In this document: positions 8,300-15,387 of the stretch, piece by piece | How positions within the stretch are numbered: position 1 is the stretch's first letter | Layout of the letters: each line of letters begins with the position of its first letter | NCBI GenBank assembly: GCA_035686205.1 | Contig: DASRZQ010000142.1 | Coordinates: forward strand, 1 to 22,272 | DNA: 22,272 bases | Reading direction: 5' to 3' | DNA from: CAIWTU01 sp035686205 | Lineage (GTDB): Bacteria; Desulfobacterota; Desulfuromonadia; Geobacterales; Geobacteraceae | Made by a program: the position numbers and the translations under genes | Notes under the pieces: generated by a model | Databases searched by the model: none | Told to the model about the DNA's origin: nothing | The model's input: only the letters and a program-made list of their open reading frames with translations

Positions 8300-8309
8300 T
8301 TCTTTTTAG

Positions 8310-8576
8310 TTAAGTCAAAGGGGAATTTCCCTGCTCCGAATTCCGAGCTTATTCTGTGAAAAGCTTAAGGGGAAGAAACAGACGGAAGAGCAACGAAAGC
8401 ATGCGGCTCATGCTGTTTCGCTATATTTTGAAATGCCGGAGAATAGAGTTGCAGCTCTGACGAGTGCGTCTCCTGCGAACCCTGACCGCAGGTCCGAGGA
8501 GCAATCATATTATGTCTTCGAGGAAGCGCCCCGATATTCAAACAACCGGATCCGGGGGGACGCCCATAAAATATAA
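8310..8576 (+). pseudogene. Start-less fragment resembling a tyrosine recombinase N-terminal domain
   Basis: An open frame of 88 codons lies between a TAG at 8307 and a TAA at 8574, with no plausible start. Its middle reads FCEKLKGKKQTEEQRKHAAH, then AVSLYFEMPENR. The pattern of F, L, K, Q, then a run of A/H-rich helix and LYxEM resembles the SAM-like arm-binding domain of integron-type or phage-type integrases. The catalytic domain is absent. The frame ends inside the left inverted repeat of the neighbouring element, which suggests that the element cut or replaced the rest. This is recognition by eye and remains uncertain. Confidence 0.42.
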
Positions 8577-8624
8577 GTTAATGCGAATTGGCCGGAAAGA
8601 AACTTATAAATTCATGGGCGTCCC
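8557..8624. repeat. Short element with GGGACGCCCAT terminal inverted repeats
   Basis: The ends GGGACGCCCAT (8557–8567) and ATGGGCGTCCC (8614–8624) are perfect inverted repeats. ATAAGTT and AACTTAT also pair further inside. The whole is 68 bases with no coding capacity. The same ten-base ends recur at 10999–11125, so they look like members of one non-autonomous repeat family. Confidence 0.75.
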
Positions 8625-8645
8625 ATTTGGATTATTTAAAATATC

Positions 8646-9947
8646 TCATGCAACCTTGAACCACTTTACCGTTTCCCTCAGATCATTCGCCATTTGCGAC
8701 AGCCTGCCCGCGGAATGCTCGATATTGTTTACCGTGTCCTCGGTAATCCTGGTAACCTCTGCTATGTTCTCCACGTTCATCGATACCTCGCTCGTGGTAG
8801 CCGACTGTTCTTCCGTCGCGGTGGCGATCTGCTGGATCATTTCCATGCTCTTCTCGGCCGCGGTCACAATCTGTTCCAAGGCATTATTAGCTTCCTGCAC
8901 TTTCTTCATGCCGTCGTTGACCTCCTTCTCGCTTTCGGTCATGCTGGCAACGGCTTTAGTGGTATCGCTCTGAATCTCCTTGATCATTGATCCGATTTCC
9001 TTGGTCGCCTTTGTGGTGCGCTCGGCAAGCGCACGGACTTCGTCGGCCACAACCGCGAAACCTCGTCCCTGCTCTCCCGCCCGCGCGGCCTCAATGGCCG
9101 CGTTAAGCGCAAGAAGGTTCGTCTGGTCCGCTATGTCCTCGATCGTGACTATGATTTCGGCAATCTGTTCACTGGAGCGCCCGAGTTTCGATATTGTCGC
9201 GGATGAAGATTTAACGTCATTTACGATTTCATGCATTCCGTGTACAACTTTCTGAACAACCTCCGAACCGTTCAGGGCATATGAGCTGGTTTTTTCCGAT
9301 GCACTGGAAGCAAGCTGGGCGCTTTGCGCCACATCTACTACGGTCTGGCTCATCTCCGTTATGGCCGTTGCCACATGGGCCGCCCTCTGCGCCTGGTCAC
9401 CGGCCCCCGCGCTCAGTTCCTTGGTAGTCGAGGACAGCTCTTCCGAATTCTCCGTCAGGGCTGTCGACAGCCCGTCCAGTTTTGCCATGATCTCAAGGAA
9501 CTTGTCCAGCATCCGCCGCATGTCCCCGAACAACTGCCCTATCTCGTCTGTGCTCCGCTGCCTGATATTCGCCGTGAGGTCCCCTTCCGCCAGCCGGTTC
9601 GCGACATCGAGCAGGATATGAACGGACCGTGTTATTGTCTTGGCCACGAACAGGGCAATGGACCATCCCAGCGTTATGCTGAAAAGAATCAATCCGATTA
9701 TCAGGTTTCGGTAAATAACATACCTTGAGTCGGCCGCTTCCTTGATCGCGGTAATCTTGACGGCCGAAGATGCGCTGTTTGACGATATTCCCGTTGTTCT
9801 GGCGACTTCAATGGCATCGTTAATTTTCACATGCAGGCCGTGTAAGGCGTAGATGGAGAACAGACCCATTACGACCGCAAAAAACGCGATAACTCCAAAA
9901 CCGAGTCCAAGCTTCCTGTTTATTTTCAGATTATAAAACCACTGCAT
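8646..9947 (-). CDS. Methyl-accepting chemotaxis protein with very small periplasmic domain
   Basis: The 433-residue receptor has two membrane helices (about 13–35 and 80–102) with only about 44 residues between them. A HAMP region follows (about 103–155), then a long cytoplasmic coiled coil. The signalling tip around 265–312 contains IADQTNLLALNAAIEAARAG and GRGFAVVADEVRALAERT, which contacts CheA and CheW. There is no C-terminal CheR/CheB-binding pentapeptide. The start at 9947 is chosen because GGGGGAG lies seven bases upstream and it places the first helix correctly; the frame extends to 9986. A candidate sigma-28 promoter lies upstream. No other chemotaxis genes are near, so it is an orphan receptor. 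Confidence 0.93.
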   Translation of the reverse strand: MQWFYNLKINRKLGLGFGVIAFFAVVMGLFSIYALHGLHVKINDAIEVARTTGISSNSASSAVKITAIKEAADSRYVIYRNLIIGLILFSITLGWSIALFVAKTITRSVHILLDVANRLAEGDLTANIRQRSTDEIGQLFGDMRRMLDKFLEIMAKLDGLSTALTENSEELSSTTKELSAGAGDQAQRAAHVATAITEMSQTVVDVAQSAQLASSASEKTSSYALNGSEVVQKVVHGMHEIVNDVKSSSATISKLGRSSEQIAEIIVTIEDIADQTNLLALNAAIEAARAGEQGRGFAVVADEVRALAERTTKATKEIGSMIKEIQSDTTKAVASMTESEKEVNDGMKKVQEANNALEQIVTAAEKSMEMIQQIATATEEQSATTSEVSMNVENIAEVTRITEDTVNNIEHSAGRLSQMANDLRETVKWFKVA

Positions 9948-10335
9948 GATTCTGCTCCCCCTTGAGATTTGGAATGTAAAGCGCACCTGACCGCCGCGAG
10001 AAGCGGAATGGCGGAATTGCTTATCGTAACCGGTAATCAGTGAATTGATTTATGATGTGCGAATTGATTGACGAATGCCGACTGGTATTGATATCGGCCT
10101 GCTGAAGGGATAACTTTAGCGAAATTAAAATTATAATTGATACACGAACGGAGATTCAGGTTCCCGGCAGGAAAGGATCTTGTGAATTAAGGGTTGAATC
10201 TGGCATGTGGCGGGTAATGTTACTATCTCAACTTTCATGCAGGAGGGCCTCTATAGCGAAGCTCAACGGCTGGGTGATGACCCGGCGCAGGTTATCGCGA
10301 TCGGGTACACTGGCCTTGTCAGCTGTTTTTCTTCA
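9948..10335. other. Gene-free stretch between the chemoreceptor and ccdB
   Basis: The part next to the receptor holds its leader and a candidate sigma-28 promoter. The part from about 10237 to 10335 holds a broken minus-strand frame beginning at the ccdB stop. Nothing else is recognisable. Confidence 0.6.
10091..10118 (-). promoter_or_regulatory. Candidate sigma-28 (FliA) promoter of the chemoreceptor gene
   Basis: On the minus strand TAAAGTTA (10118–10111) is followed by GCCGATAT (10098–10091). The FliA consensus is TAAAGTTT, then 11 bases, then GCCGATAA. Here the spacer is one base longer than consensus. Seven of eight bases match in each box. Transcription would start about 140 bases before the receptor ATG. 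Chemoreceptor genes are classic members of the sigma-28 regulon. Confidence 0.6.
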
Positions 10336-10336
10336 T
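10237..10336 (-). pseudogene. Broken third cistron after ccdB
   Basis: An ATG (10336–10334) overlaps the ccdB stop by one base (TAATG), as in coupled genes. The frame reads only MKKNS before a stop. One frame over, an open run continues for 32 codons to a TGA, reading ADKASVPDRDNLRRVITQPL and then SFAIEALLHES. It looks like the tail of a small protein shifted out of frame. I do not recognise the family. It may be chance. Confidence 0.3.
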
Positions 10337-10650
10337 TAAAAGCCGGTAAAGAGGAAGTCTAACGCTGCAATAATTTCGGTGCGGTGCTCCTTGAGGGAGC
10401 AGACTTTGTCTCCCAGGACATGGAGATTGACTCCAGCAAGTTCAGCCGTTGACATAATCACAGTGGTTCGTTTTACCTTGAATTGGGGGTTCAGGTACTT
10501 GGCTGCCTTACCCATGGCAGCAACAGTGAACAGTGGGACAACCACCCGCGTGGTGAGGTTGTCGAGGAGGTCCGCCTGCAGGTCGAGCAAATAAGGAATA
10601 GACTCTTTTGTTTCCGGATTTTGATTTTCATAAACGTCGAACTGTGCCAT
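10336..10650 (-). CDS. ccdB: CcdB-family toxin
   Basis: The 104-residue protein matches the CcdB family, whose F-plasmid member poisons DNA gyrase. The N-terminus MAQFDVYENQNPETKESIPY and the central TTRVVVPLFTVAAMGKAAKYLNPQF fit the family. The length is close to the 101 residues of the classical toxin. The C-terminus reads DFLFTGF; the F-plasmid toxin ends with W-G-I, where the tryptophan is needed for gyrase poisoning, so this copy may differ in activity. The ATG overlaps the ccdA stop by one base, which implies translational coupling. Confidence 0.88.
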   Translation of the reverse strand: MAQFDVYENQNPETKESIPYLLDLQADLLDNLTTRVVVPLFTVAAMGKAAKYLNPQFKVKRTTVIMSTAELAGVNLHVLGDKVCSLKEHRTEIIAALDFLFTGF

Positions 10651-10898
10651 CAGAAACGCCTTAATCCATCGCTGAAAGTACCGTGAGCTTCAATACGACG
10701 GTTATAATCTTCAATGGCCTCCCGGTTTTCTTCCTTCCATATGCGACTCTCTTCCTCCCGTAGCAACTCGGTAAGCCGTAGTTCTAATGTCTGCGAAATA
10801 TTGATTCGGCGCTCCTTGGCCTGGCGAAGCAAATCACTGTTAATGCCAAGATTTATAGACTTTTTTGGAGCATTCGGATCAAAAAATTTGGTTTGCAT
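10650..10898 (-). CDS. ccdA: CcdA-family antitoxin
   Basis: The 82-residue antitoxin should fold as an N-terminal ribbon-helix-helix DNA-binding domain (KKSINLGINSDLLRQAKERR) and a disordered acidic/basic tail that wraps the toxin (REAIEDYNRRIEAHGTFSDG). The C-terminal pattern with NRRIEAHGTFSD is typical of CcdA proteins. The start at 10898 has a perfect AAGGAGG five bases upstream; a longer frame to 11030 would cross the promoter. With ccdB it forms an autoregulated toxin–antitoxin operon. A -10 box and a small palindrome lie directly upstream. Confidence 0.9.
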   Translation of the reverse strand: MQTKFFDPNAPKKSINLGINSDLLRQAKERRINISQTLELRLTELLREEESRIWKEENREAIEDYNRRIEAHGTFSDGLRRF

Positions 10899-10919
10899 GT
10901 ATACCTCCTTTGCGCATGC

Positions 10920-10947
10920 TTTATGCACATAAAATACCCTCATTATA
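10920..10947 (-). promoter_or_regulatory. ccdAB promoter -10 box and candidate operator
   Basis: TATAAT is present on the minus strand at 10947–10942, about 45 bases before the ccdA ATG. No good -35 box is visible. Just downstream, TTTATG and CATAAA flank a two-base centre (10920–10933), a near-perfect inverted repeat placed near the predicted start of transcription. It is a plausible site for CcdA–CcdB autorepression. Confidence 0.45.
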
Positions 10948-10998
10948 GCTGAAATACAATATTTTTTGGATTCGGCCAACGGGAGCCGGGGACCAATG

Positions 10999-11125
10999 GG
11001 GACGCCCAGGCCAAGAAATATAAGAAACATGAGGTCTTAAAATATCACTTTTTGTGCCTTTTCCTGATAAAATTCTTATTTTTCAAGACTTGACCCTTAT
11101 TGCTTTTTGTATTTTTGGGCGTCCC
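10999..11125. repeat. Second element with GGGACGCCCA terminal inverted repeats
   Basis: GGGACGCCCA (10999–11008) and TGGGCGTCCC (11116–11125) bound a 127-base AT-rich stretch without a gene. It shares with the element at 8557–8624 both the ends and inner words (ATATAAG near the left end, CTTAT near the right end). The longer centre suggests either a fuller copy or a different internal sequence. No transposase is encoded. Confidence 0.7.
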
Positions 11126-11149
11126 TTATGCCTTTCCGGAGTATATAGA

Positions 11150-11350
11150 CTATTCCGGCGGCTCAAGAGGTCCATACCATTCGGAGCCCAGCACGTAAGA
11201 AACCGAAATACTTGATTCATGGTCAAGCACATAAAAATCTCCGTTAATTTCTTGAACATCGAGAATAAATTTCCGCCCTGCTTGCCTGACCCAATAATAT
11301 CCGGGCTTGCCCGGAAAACTATTCGACCATTCCAAAGATTTATCGCTCAT
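11150..11350 (-). CDS. Small conserved-type hypothetical protein
   Basis: This 66-residue protein has no signal or membrane helix. It contains SFPGKPGYYWVRQAGRKF, an IxEINGDFYVLDHES stretch and a closing EWYGPLEPPE. The aromatic, proline-rich ends suggest a small beta-structured protein. I do not recognise a family. The start at 11350 is preferred because GGGAGGG lies about four bases upstream. It is the last of four small minus-strand genes in an AT-rich island. Confidence 0.6.
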   Translation of the reverse strand: MSDKSLEWSNSFPGKPGYYWVRQAGRKFILDVQEINGDFYVLDHESSISVSYVLGSEWYGPLEPPE

Positions 11351-11455
11351 TTTTCCCTCCCTCAAATTTTTACAGTAAACGACAGGAATTCCGGAAACGC
11401 CATCCTTATTCCTGAAGCTTGCAGACCGCCGATCGGCATGGCGCCCGCATTTAGC

Positions 11456-11623
11456 TCACGGATTCTTTAGGAATCTCAAATAGAAGGCGGCAAACACCAA
11501 AACAATGCCAATATTCACTATCAACCGCTCCCAGAATCGATTCTTAAAGAACAGTAAATCTACGCTAACGATAACTGCTATCAATACCAAAATGTAAAGC
11601 ACTACACAGGTATTCCTTGGCAT
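11456..11623 (-). CDS. Small two-helix membrane protein
   Basis: The 55-residue product has two membrane helices (VVLYILVLIAVIVSVDLLFF and LIVNIGIVLVFAAFYLRFL) joined by a short loop, KNRFWER. The start at 11623 gives a compact protein beginning MPRNTCVV. The frame stays open to 11770, but that extension is polar and unlike a membrane protein. The ribosome site is weak (GGGTG). No function can be assigned. Confidence 0.55.
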   Translation of the reverse strand: MPRNTCVVLYILVLIAVIVSVDLLFFKNRFWERLIVNIGIVLVFAAFYLRFLKNP

Positions 11624-11745
11624 TTCAATCACCCGTTCGAATATGTCAGCAGTCGCCTTTTCTTGGAGTATGAGCCACGAGATGATGGACCTGCTTTTGA
11701 GCTCGACAGCGGCGCGCAGTTTGCGCCGTCCGCTGGTGCAAATAG

Positions 11746-12096
11746 TCAGGTGGCGCTTCCGCCCAACCAAACTGTCAAGGTATAAAGAAAACTTACAACA
11801 TATAAACTACCAAATATGTGCTTATTGTATCGCGCAAGCCATAACGGCAGATATATATCGAAATTGTCTTGGCGGTTCTTGGTATAGCGCCCGGCAATGT
11901 CAGTTAGGGGACACCGCATCCGGTTGGCTACGAGCACCGCAACCTCAACGAGAACGAAGACTATAAGTGCCCATGCTATTGTCATCTGTCCGTTATAAGT
12001 AAAGACCGGGGTTACAAGGATTGAGCCAGCAAAGACCGCCCATATCAATGTGTGAAAGCTTTTAATAATGCGCAATTTACTGTCCATTCGCTTCAT
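11746..12096 (-). CDS. Small membrane protein with CPLT motif
   Basis: The 116-residue protein has an amphipathic N-terminus and three membrane helices (near residues 13–34, 38–58 and 95–112). Between the last two is RCPLTDIAGRYTKNR, then DNFDIYLPLWLARYNKHIFG. The CPLT segment after a helix recalls DUF2784-type proteins, but the similarity is limited. The ATG at 12096 is chosen; a GTG lies just before it, and another in-frame ATG lies at 12087. No good ribosome site is visible. Function unknown. Confidence 0.55.
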   Translation of the reverse strand: MKRMDSKLRIIKSFHTLIWAVFAGSILVTPVFTYNGQMTIAWALIVFVLVEVAVLVANRMRCPLTDIAGRYTKNRQDNFDIYLPLWLARYNKHIFGSLYVVSFLYTLTVWLGGSAT

Positions 12097-12222
12097 CACT
12101 TAACACCATACTTTAACAAGCCACTTAACCAACGAGTTCACACACCGCGCTGCGGTCGGCGTGGAACGACAATTTATACCTTCCGATTTTCTCCGCAGTT
12201 CAACCCGCATATGGAGTCTATT

Positions 12223-12591
12223 TCATGACTTGAAAAGAAACGAGCTAGAAATCCTGAGCAAAACAAATATCAATAAAATAGATGTAATGACCAGTACATA
12301 TTTTTTCCTGAATTTAACCGGTTTTTTAGCTAATTTTTTATTCTGCCACATAACGATAGCGGTTGCGATTACAGCGTTCAGAATATAATAAAGAAAAATA
12401 TCAGTAATGCCTGAACTCGTTGATTGTTTAAGAGGACTGATGCCAAATAAGTATTTTCCGATAACTATCAATATTGGGATTAAATGAAAAAATACAAGCA
12501 TCCATGTACCGAGAGACGATCCCACCTTCAGCATATATTGGCCGTTATTATCTAAACTATCTGAAATTAAATATTCTCTAAGTGTACTCAT
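12223..12591 (-). CDS. Hypothetical three-helix membrane protein
   Basis: The 122-residue protein has a polar N-terminus (MSTLREYLISDSLDNNGQYM) and three predicted membrane helices near 29–47, 66–82 and 98–117. A lysine-rich loop, QNKKLAKKPVKFRKK, lies between the last two and is probably cytoplasmic. It is AT-rich compared with the surrounding chromosome. The ribosome site is poor (CAGAGAT). I do not recognise the family. Confidence 0.5.
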   Translation of the reverse strand: MSTLREYLISDSLDNNGQYMLKVGSSLGTWMLVFFHLIPILIVIGKYLFGISPLKQSTSSGITDIFLYYILNAVIATAIVMWQNKKLAKKPVKFRKKYVLVITSILLIFVLLRISSSFLFKS

Positions 12592-12621
12592 TTTATCTCT
12601 GTATTACTCGTTATTCACCGG

Positions 12622-12657
12622 TTAGGTGTAGGCATCTAGTATTACATGCTTTTGGAG
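12622..12657 (-). pseudogene. Tail fragment of a second copy of the decayed gene next door
   Basis: On the minus strand this stretch reads LQKHVILDAYT and a stop. The neighbouring gene ends LEKHIIVDAK. At DNA level, GGCATCTAGTATTACATGCT here matches GGCATCTACTATTATATGCT at 12687, 56 bases away. It is therefore the 3' remnant of a paralogue, now without the rest of the gene. Confidence 0.45.
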
Positions 12658-12680
12658 TTATTTTTGGTAATTCGGCTTAT

Positions 12681-12997
12681 CTACTTGGCATCTACTATTA
12701 TATGCTTTTCCAGCAGCGTACCTTTGATCTTTCCGTACTGGATTAACCATAGTCTCTTTTCCGGGTCCCATTTCCCTCCGGCTGCCTTTGCCATTCTTTT
12801 CATCTCGCTCTCTCGATAATTTCTACTGTCTTGACCCGTGCCCGGCTTTCCTCGTCATACCTGTACCGGACGCAAACCAGTGCATCACCATAAATGTCGA
12901 CAAGCTTCCTGGTTCCTTTCTGTCCAGGTTTCAATTTCAGCCGCGTCTTCATTCGCGCTCTCGGCAGGAAAACTTTAATTACCGGAACATATACCAT
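12681..12997 (-). pseudogene. Decayed conserved basic protein gene, two frames
   Basis: Two reading frames overlap by an ATGA. The first (12997–12800, 65 residues) contains RMKTRLKLKPGQKGTRKLVD, then IYGDALVCVRYRYDEESR. The second (12803–12681, 40 residues) contains MAKAAGGKWDPEKRLWLIQY and GKIKGTLLEKHII. Read one frame over, the bases just before the second ATG encode YRESE, so the join looks like a frameshift and internal deletion in one longer protein. I recall an intact protein of roughly 120 residues with these two halves, but its function is not known to me. If instead both frames are translated, they would be two coupled small proteins. Confidence 0.5.
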
Positions 12998-13338
12998 AAT
13001 TTTTGCAGTCGAAAAATATTTTATTAATGCATTTTGTTGACAGCTTCGCGGTTTTAAGCAGGGTTGTCATATGATAATCATAATGTTTGTCTAACAAACC
13101 AGCAAGGTTAATGAGGTCAACCATGCTTCCTGTTTCTGATGCCATCCCCCGACTTTGCATGTTGCCTTGATGTTTTATGCCGATGTACGACCAAATTATA
13201 AAATTTTGGAAAAGGAAAGAATAAACTGAATCCGTGAATTCCTGGATACCCGCTTTCGCGGAAATGGCGGATATTAAGGTTTGAATGGAGCTTGCTTTGA
13301 GACGAAGCTTCCAAAATGCAACAGCAGGATTATTCCGG
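12998..13338. other. Gene-free boundary region
   Basis: No convincing gene is seen. A long minus-strand frame crosses it but runs antisense into the VWA gene and has no family resemblance. A REP-like palindrome lies at 13236–13270. Confidence 0.55.
13236..13270. repeat. REP-like palindrome
   Basis: The stretch contains CCTGGATACCCGCTTTCGCG followed by GAAATGGCGG. It is close to the widespread CCTGGATTCCCGCTTTCGCG repeat with a CCGC–TTTC–GCGG hairpin (13250–13261). It marks the edge between the island and the MoxR/VWA operon. Confidence 0.6.
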
Positions 13339-14529
13339 TCACTTTGCCACGAGGTGCCGCACCGCCTTTTCCAGCCCCTCCAGGTTGAGTTCGAACATGG
13401 GGATAATTCTCCGGATGAGGGTAATCGTGTCGCCGTAGTTCCAGAGCGGGGAAGGTTTCGGATTGAGCCAGGCCGCATGGCGGAAGGTCTTCGCCAGGTG
13501 CTTCAGCCGGTCGATGCTCGGCAGCTTCTGCCGGTATTCGACGGATATGGAGCCGTTGATTTCAAGCAGTTCCTCGGGCGCCATGCTGGCGTCGCCGACG
13601 AAGATCAGCCTTGTTTCCGGCTCGTGCCGCGACAGCTCCTCGACGGACACCGGCCGCGCGCGGCGCTGCGGGTCGAGCCAGACCCTGTCACCGATGGTGT
13701 TGTGGAAGTAGAAGATGGCCAGGTCCCTGAACTGCGACCTGGCATAGTGGAACAGCACCTGGACCGTCTCCACGTAGGGGTCCATGGACCAGCCGCCGTT
13801 GTCGATCAGGAGCAGCACCTTCAGCCTGTTCGCCAGTCTCCTGTCGAAAACGATCTCGATTTCGCCGGCATTGCGTGTCGTCTGGTAGATGGTCTTGTCG
13901 ACGCTCACCCTGTCTTTCGGTCCGGCCGGCGCCATGTGACGCAGGCGCTTGAGCGCCTCCCCGATCTGGTCGCGGGTGAGCGGCGCGGTGCGCGAATAAT
14001 CCCTGTAACGCCGTTCGAGGGCCACCTTGATGGCTGAATGGCTTCGAGAAGCCCCGCCGATCCGCATGCCCCCGGGGCGAAAGCCCGAATGCCCGACCGG
14101 CGACGTCCCGCCGGTCCCTATCCATTTTTTCCCGCCGGAATGCGCCTCGTCCTGGTCTTTCAGCCGGTCGAGAAAATACCGGACCAGTTCCTCGCCGCTC
14201 ATCCGGCGAAGCTGCTCCTCGCTGAGGCCGAGCGCCCGCGCCAGTTCGACGGGGTCCCTGAGCCATTCGTCGAGCATTGCCCGCAGGGAATCGTCGATAT
14301 GCAAACCTTCCGGCGGATGGTATTCGACTCCGGCGAAAAAACGGGCGAAGACCTGGTCGTAAACGTCGAAGTCACGCTCGCTCTTGACCAGAAGCGCCCG
14401 CGCGACGGTGTACAGTTCGTCCAGGGAGGTGATCAGCCCCAGGCTCAGGGCCTTCTGGAGCCGCAGAAAAGCCGTCGGCGTCACGGGAATGCCGTGTTCT
14501 CTCAGGTCGAAAAAGAATGTGACGAACAT
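13339..14529 (-). CDS. VWA-domain CoxE-like protein with altered metal site
   Basis: The 396-residue protein has a helical N-terminal half, a glycine-rich linker near 131–165 (SGGKKWIGTGGTSPVGHSGF) and a C-terminal von Willebrand A domain. The metal-ion-dependent adhesion site normally reads DxSxS; here it is DNGGWS (243–248), so both serines are replaced. Partnership with a MoxR ATPase is the usual arrangement, in which the pair acts as a chaperone for metal-centre insertion or complex maturation. AAGGAGG lies seven bases before the ATG. It follows the moxR gene by 18 bases, so the two form an operon. The client protein is unknown. Confidence 0.85.
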   Translation of the reverse strand: MFVTFFFDLREHGIPVTPTAFLRLQKALSLGLITSLDELYTVARALLVKSERDFDVYDQVFARFFAGVEYHPPEGLHIDDSLRAMLDEWLRDPVELARALGLSEEQLRRMSGEELVRYFLDRLKDQDEAHSGGKKWIGTGGTSPVGHSGFRPGGMRIGGASRSHSAIKVALERRYRDYSRTAPLTRDQIGEALKRLRHMAPAGPKDRVSVDKTIYQTTRNAGEIEIVFDRRLANRLKVLLLIDNGGWSMDPYVETVQVLFHYARSQFRDLAIFYFHNTIGDRVWLDPQRRARPVSVEELSRHEPETRLIFVGDASMAPEELLEINGSISVEYRQKLPSIDRLKHLAKTFRHAAWLNPKPSPLWNYGDTITLIRRIIPMFELNLEGLEKAVRHLVAK

Positions 14530-14547
14530 GGCAGGGCCTCCTTAATT

Positions 14548-15387
14548 TCATTCCGTGAAATGGGTAACGGCCTTTTCCAGATCGCCGCTTTTTTTAAAGA
14601 GGACCCCCGGGTACGGGACTGATCCCCCGGACAGGGCATCCTGCCGGAAATCGGGATCGGCCCGGAGCGCCCTTATCCAGTTGAGCAGCTCGCGCGTGGC
14701 AGGCTTTTTCTCGATCTCCTCGATTTTGCGCAGACGATAGAAAGCGCTTATGCAGGCGCGGGCCATGTCGTCGCTGAGGTCGGGGAAGTGCACGGACACG
14801 ATACGGCGCATCATGTCCGGTTTGGGGAAGGCGATGTGGTGAAAATTGCAGCGGCCGAGGAAAGGGTCCGAAAGGTCTTTCTTGGCGTTGGACGTGATTA
14901 TGACCACCGGCCGGAAGCGGGCCTTGACCGTCCTGTCGATTTCGATGATGTCGAACTGCATCTGGTCGAGTACATCCAGCATGTCGTCCTGGAAGTCGGT
15001 GTCGGCCTTGTCGATCTCGTCGATTAGAAGGACCACCCGTCGGTCCGCGACAAAGGCCTGCCCGATTTTCCCCATGCGTATGTAGTCCGATATGTTGCTC
15101 ACATCCCGCGTCGAGTCGCCGAAACGGCTGTCGTTCAGGCGGGTGAGTGTGTCGTACTGGTAAAGTGCCTCCACCAGCTTCATGCTCGACTTGATGTTCA
15201 GGACCAGGAGCGGCATGTCGAGGCTTTCCGCAATGGCATGGGCCAGCATGGTCTTGCCGGTTCCCGGCTCGCCCTTCAGCAGCAGCGGCATTTCGAGAGC
15301 AATCGAGACATTGACGATCTTGGCCAGCTCATCATCCAGCACGTAGCGGCTGGCGCCGCTGAAGCCGTGGAAATTTTCCTGCGCCAT
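14548..15387 (-). CDS. MoxR-family AAA+ ATPase
   Basis: The 279-residue ATPase has Walker A GEPGTGKT (39–46), Walker B LLIDEID (120–126) with the following KAD, sensor-1 TSNAKKDL and the arginine segment near PFLGRCNFHH. This is the MoxR class of AAA+ proteins, which form hexamers and work with VWA partners to assemble or activate enzymes. AAGGAGG lies seven bases before the ATG. The VWA gene follows in the same direction. No client enzyme gene is next to the pair. The assignment to MoxR is firm; a more exact subfamily is not. Confidence 0.93.
   Translation of the reverse strand: MAQENFHGFSGASRYVLDDELAKIVNVSIALEMPLLLKGEPGTGKTMLAHAIAESLDMPLLVLNIKSSMKLVEALYQYDTLTRLNDSRFGDSTRDVSNISDYIRMGKIGQAFVADRRVVLLIDEIDKADTDFQDDMLDVLDQMQFDIIEIDRTVKARFRPVVIITSNAKKDLSDPFLGRCNFHHIAFPKPDMMRRIVSVHFPDLSDDMARACISAFYRLRKIEEIEKKPATRELLNWIRALRADPDFRQDALSGGSVPYPGVLFKKSGDLEKAVTHFTE

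Noticed and set aside
12100..12222. Integron attC site between small membrane genes
   Set aside because: On the minus strand GTTAAGT lies just before a start codon and a GC-rich palindrome is nearby, but no matching RYYYAAC partner at the right distance was found and the other spacers lack the motifs.
12975..13478. 167-codon minus-strand frame
   Set aside because: Its first part overlaps the VWA gene in another frame and its last part crosses a REP-like palindrome; no domain pattern is seen.
13285..14037. 250-codon plus-strand frame
   Set aside because: It is antisense to the VWA gene, which has a ribosome site, operon context and domain features.
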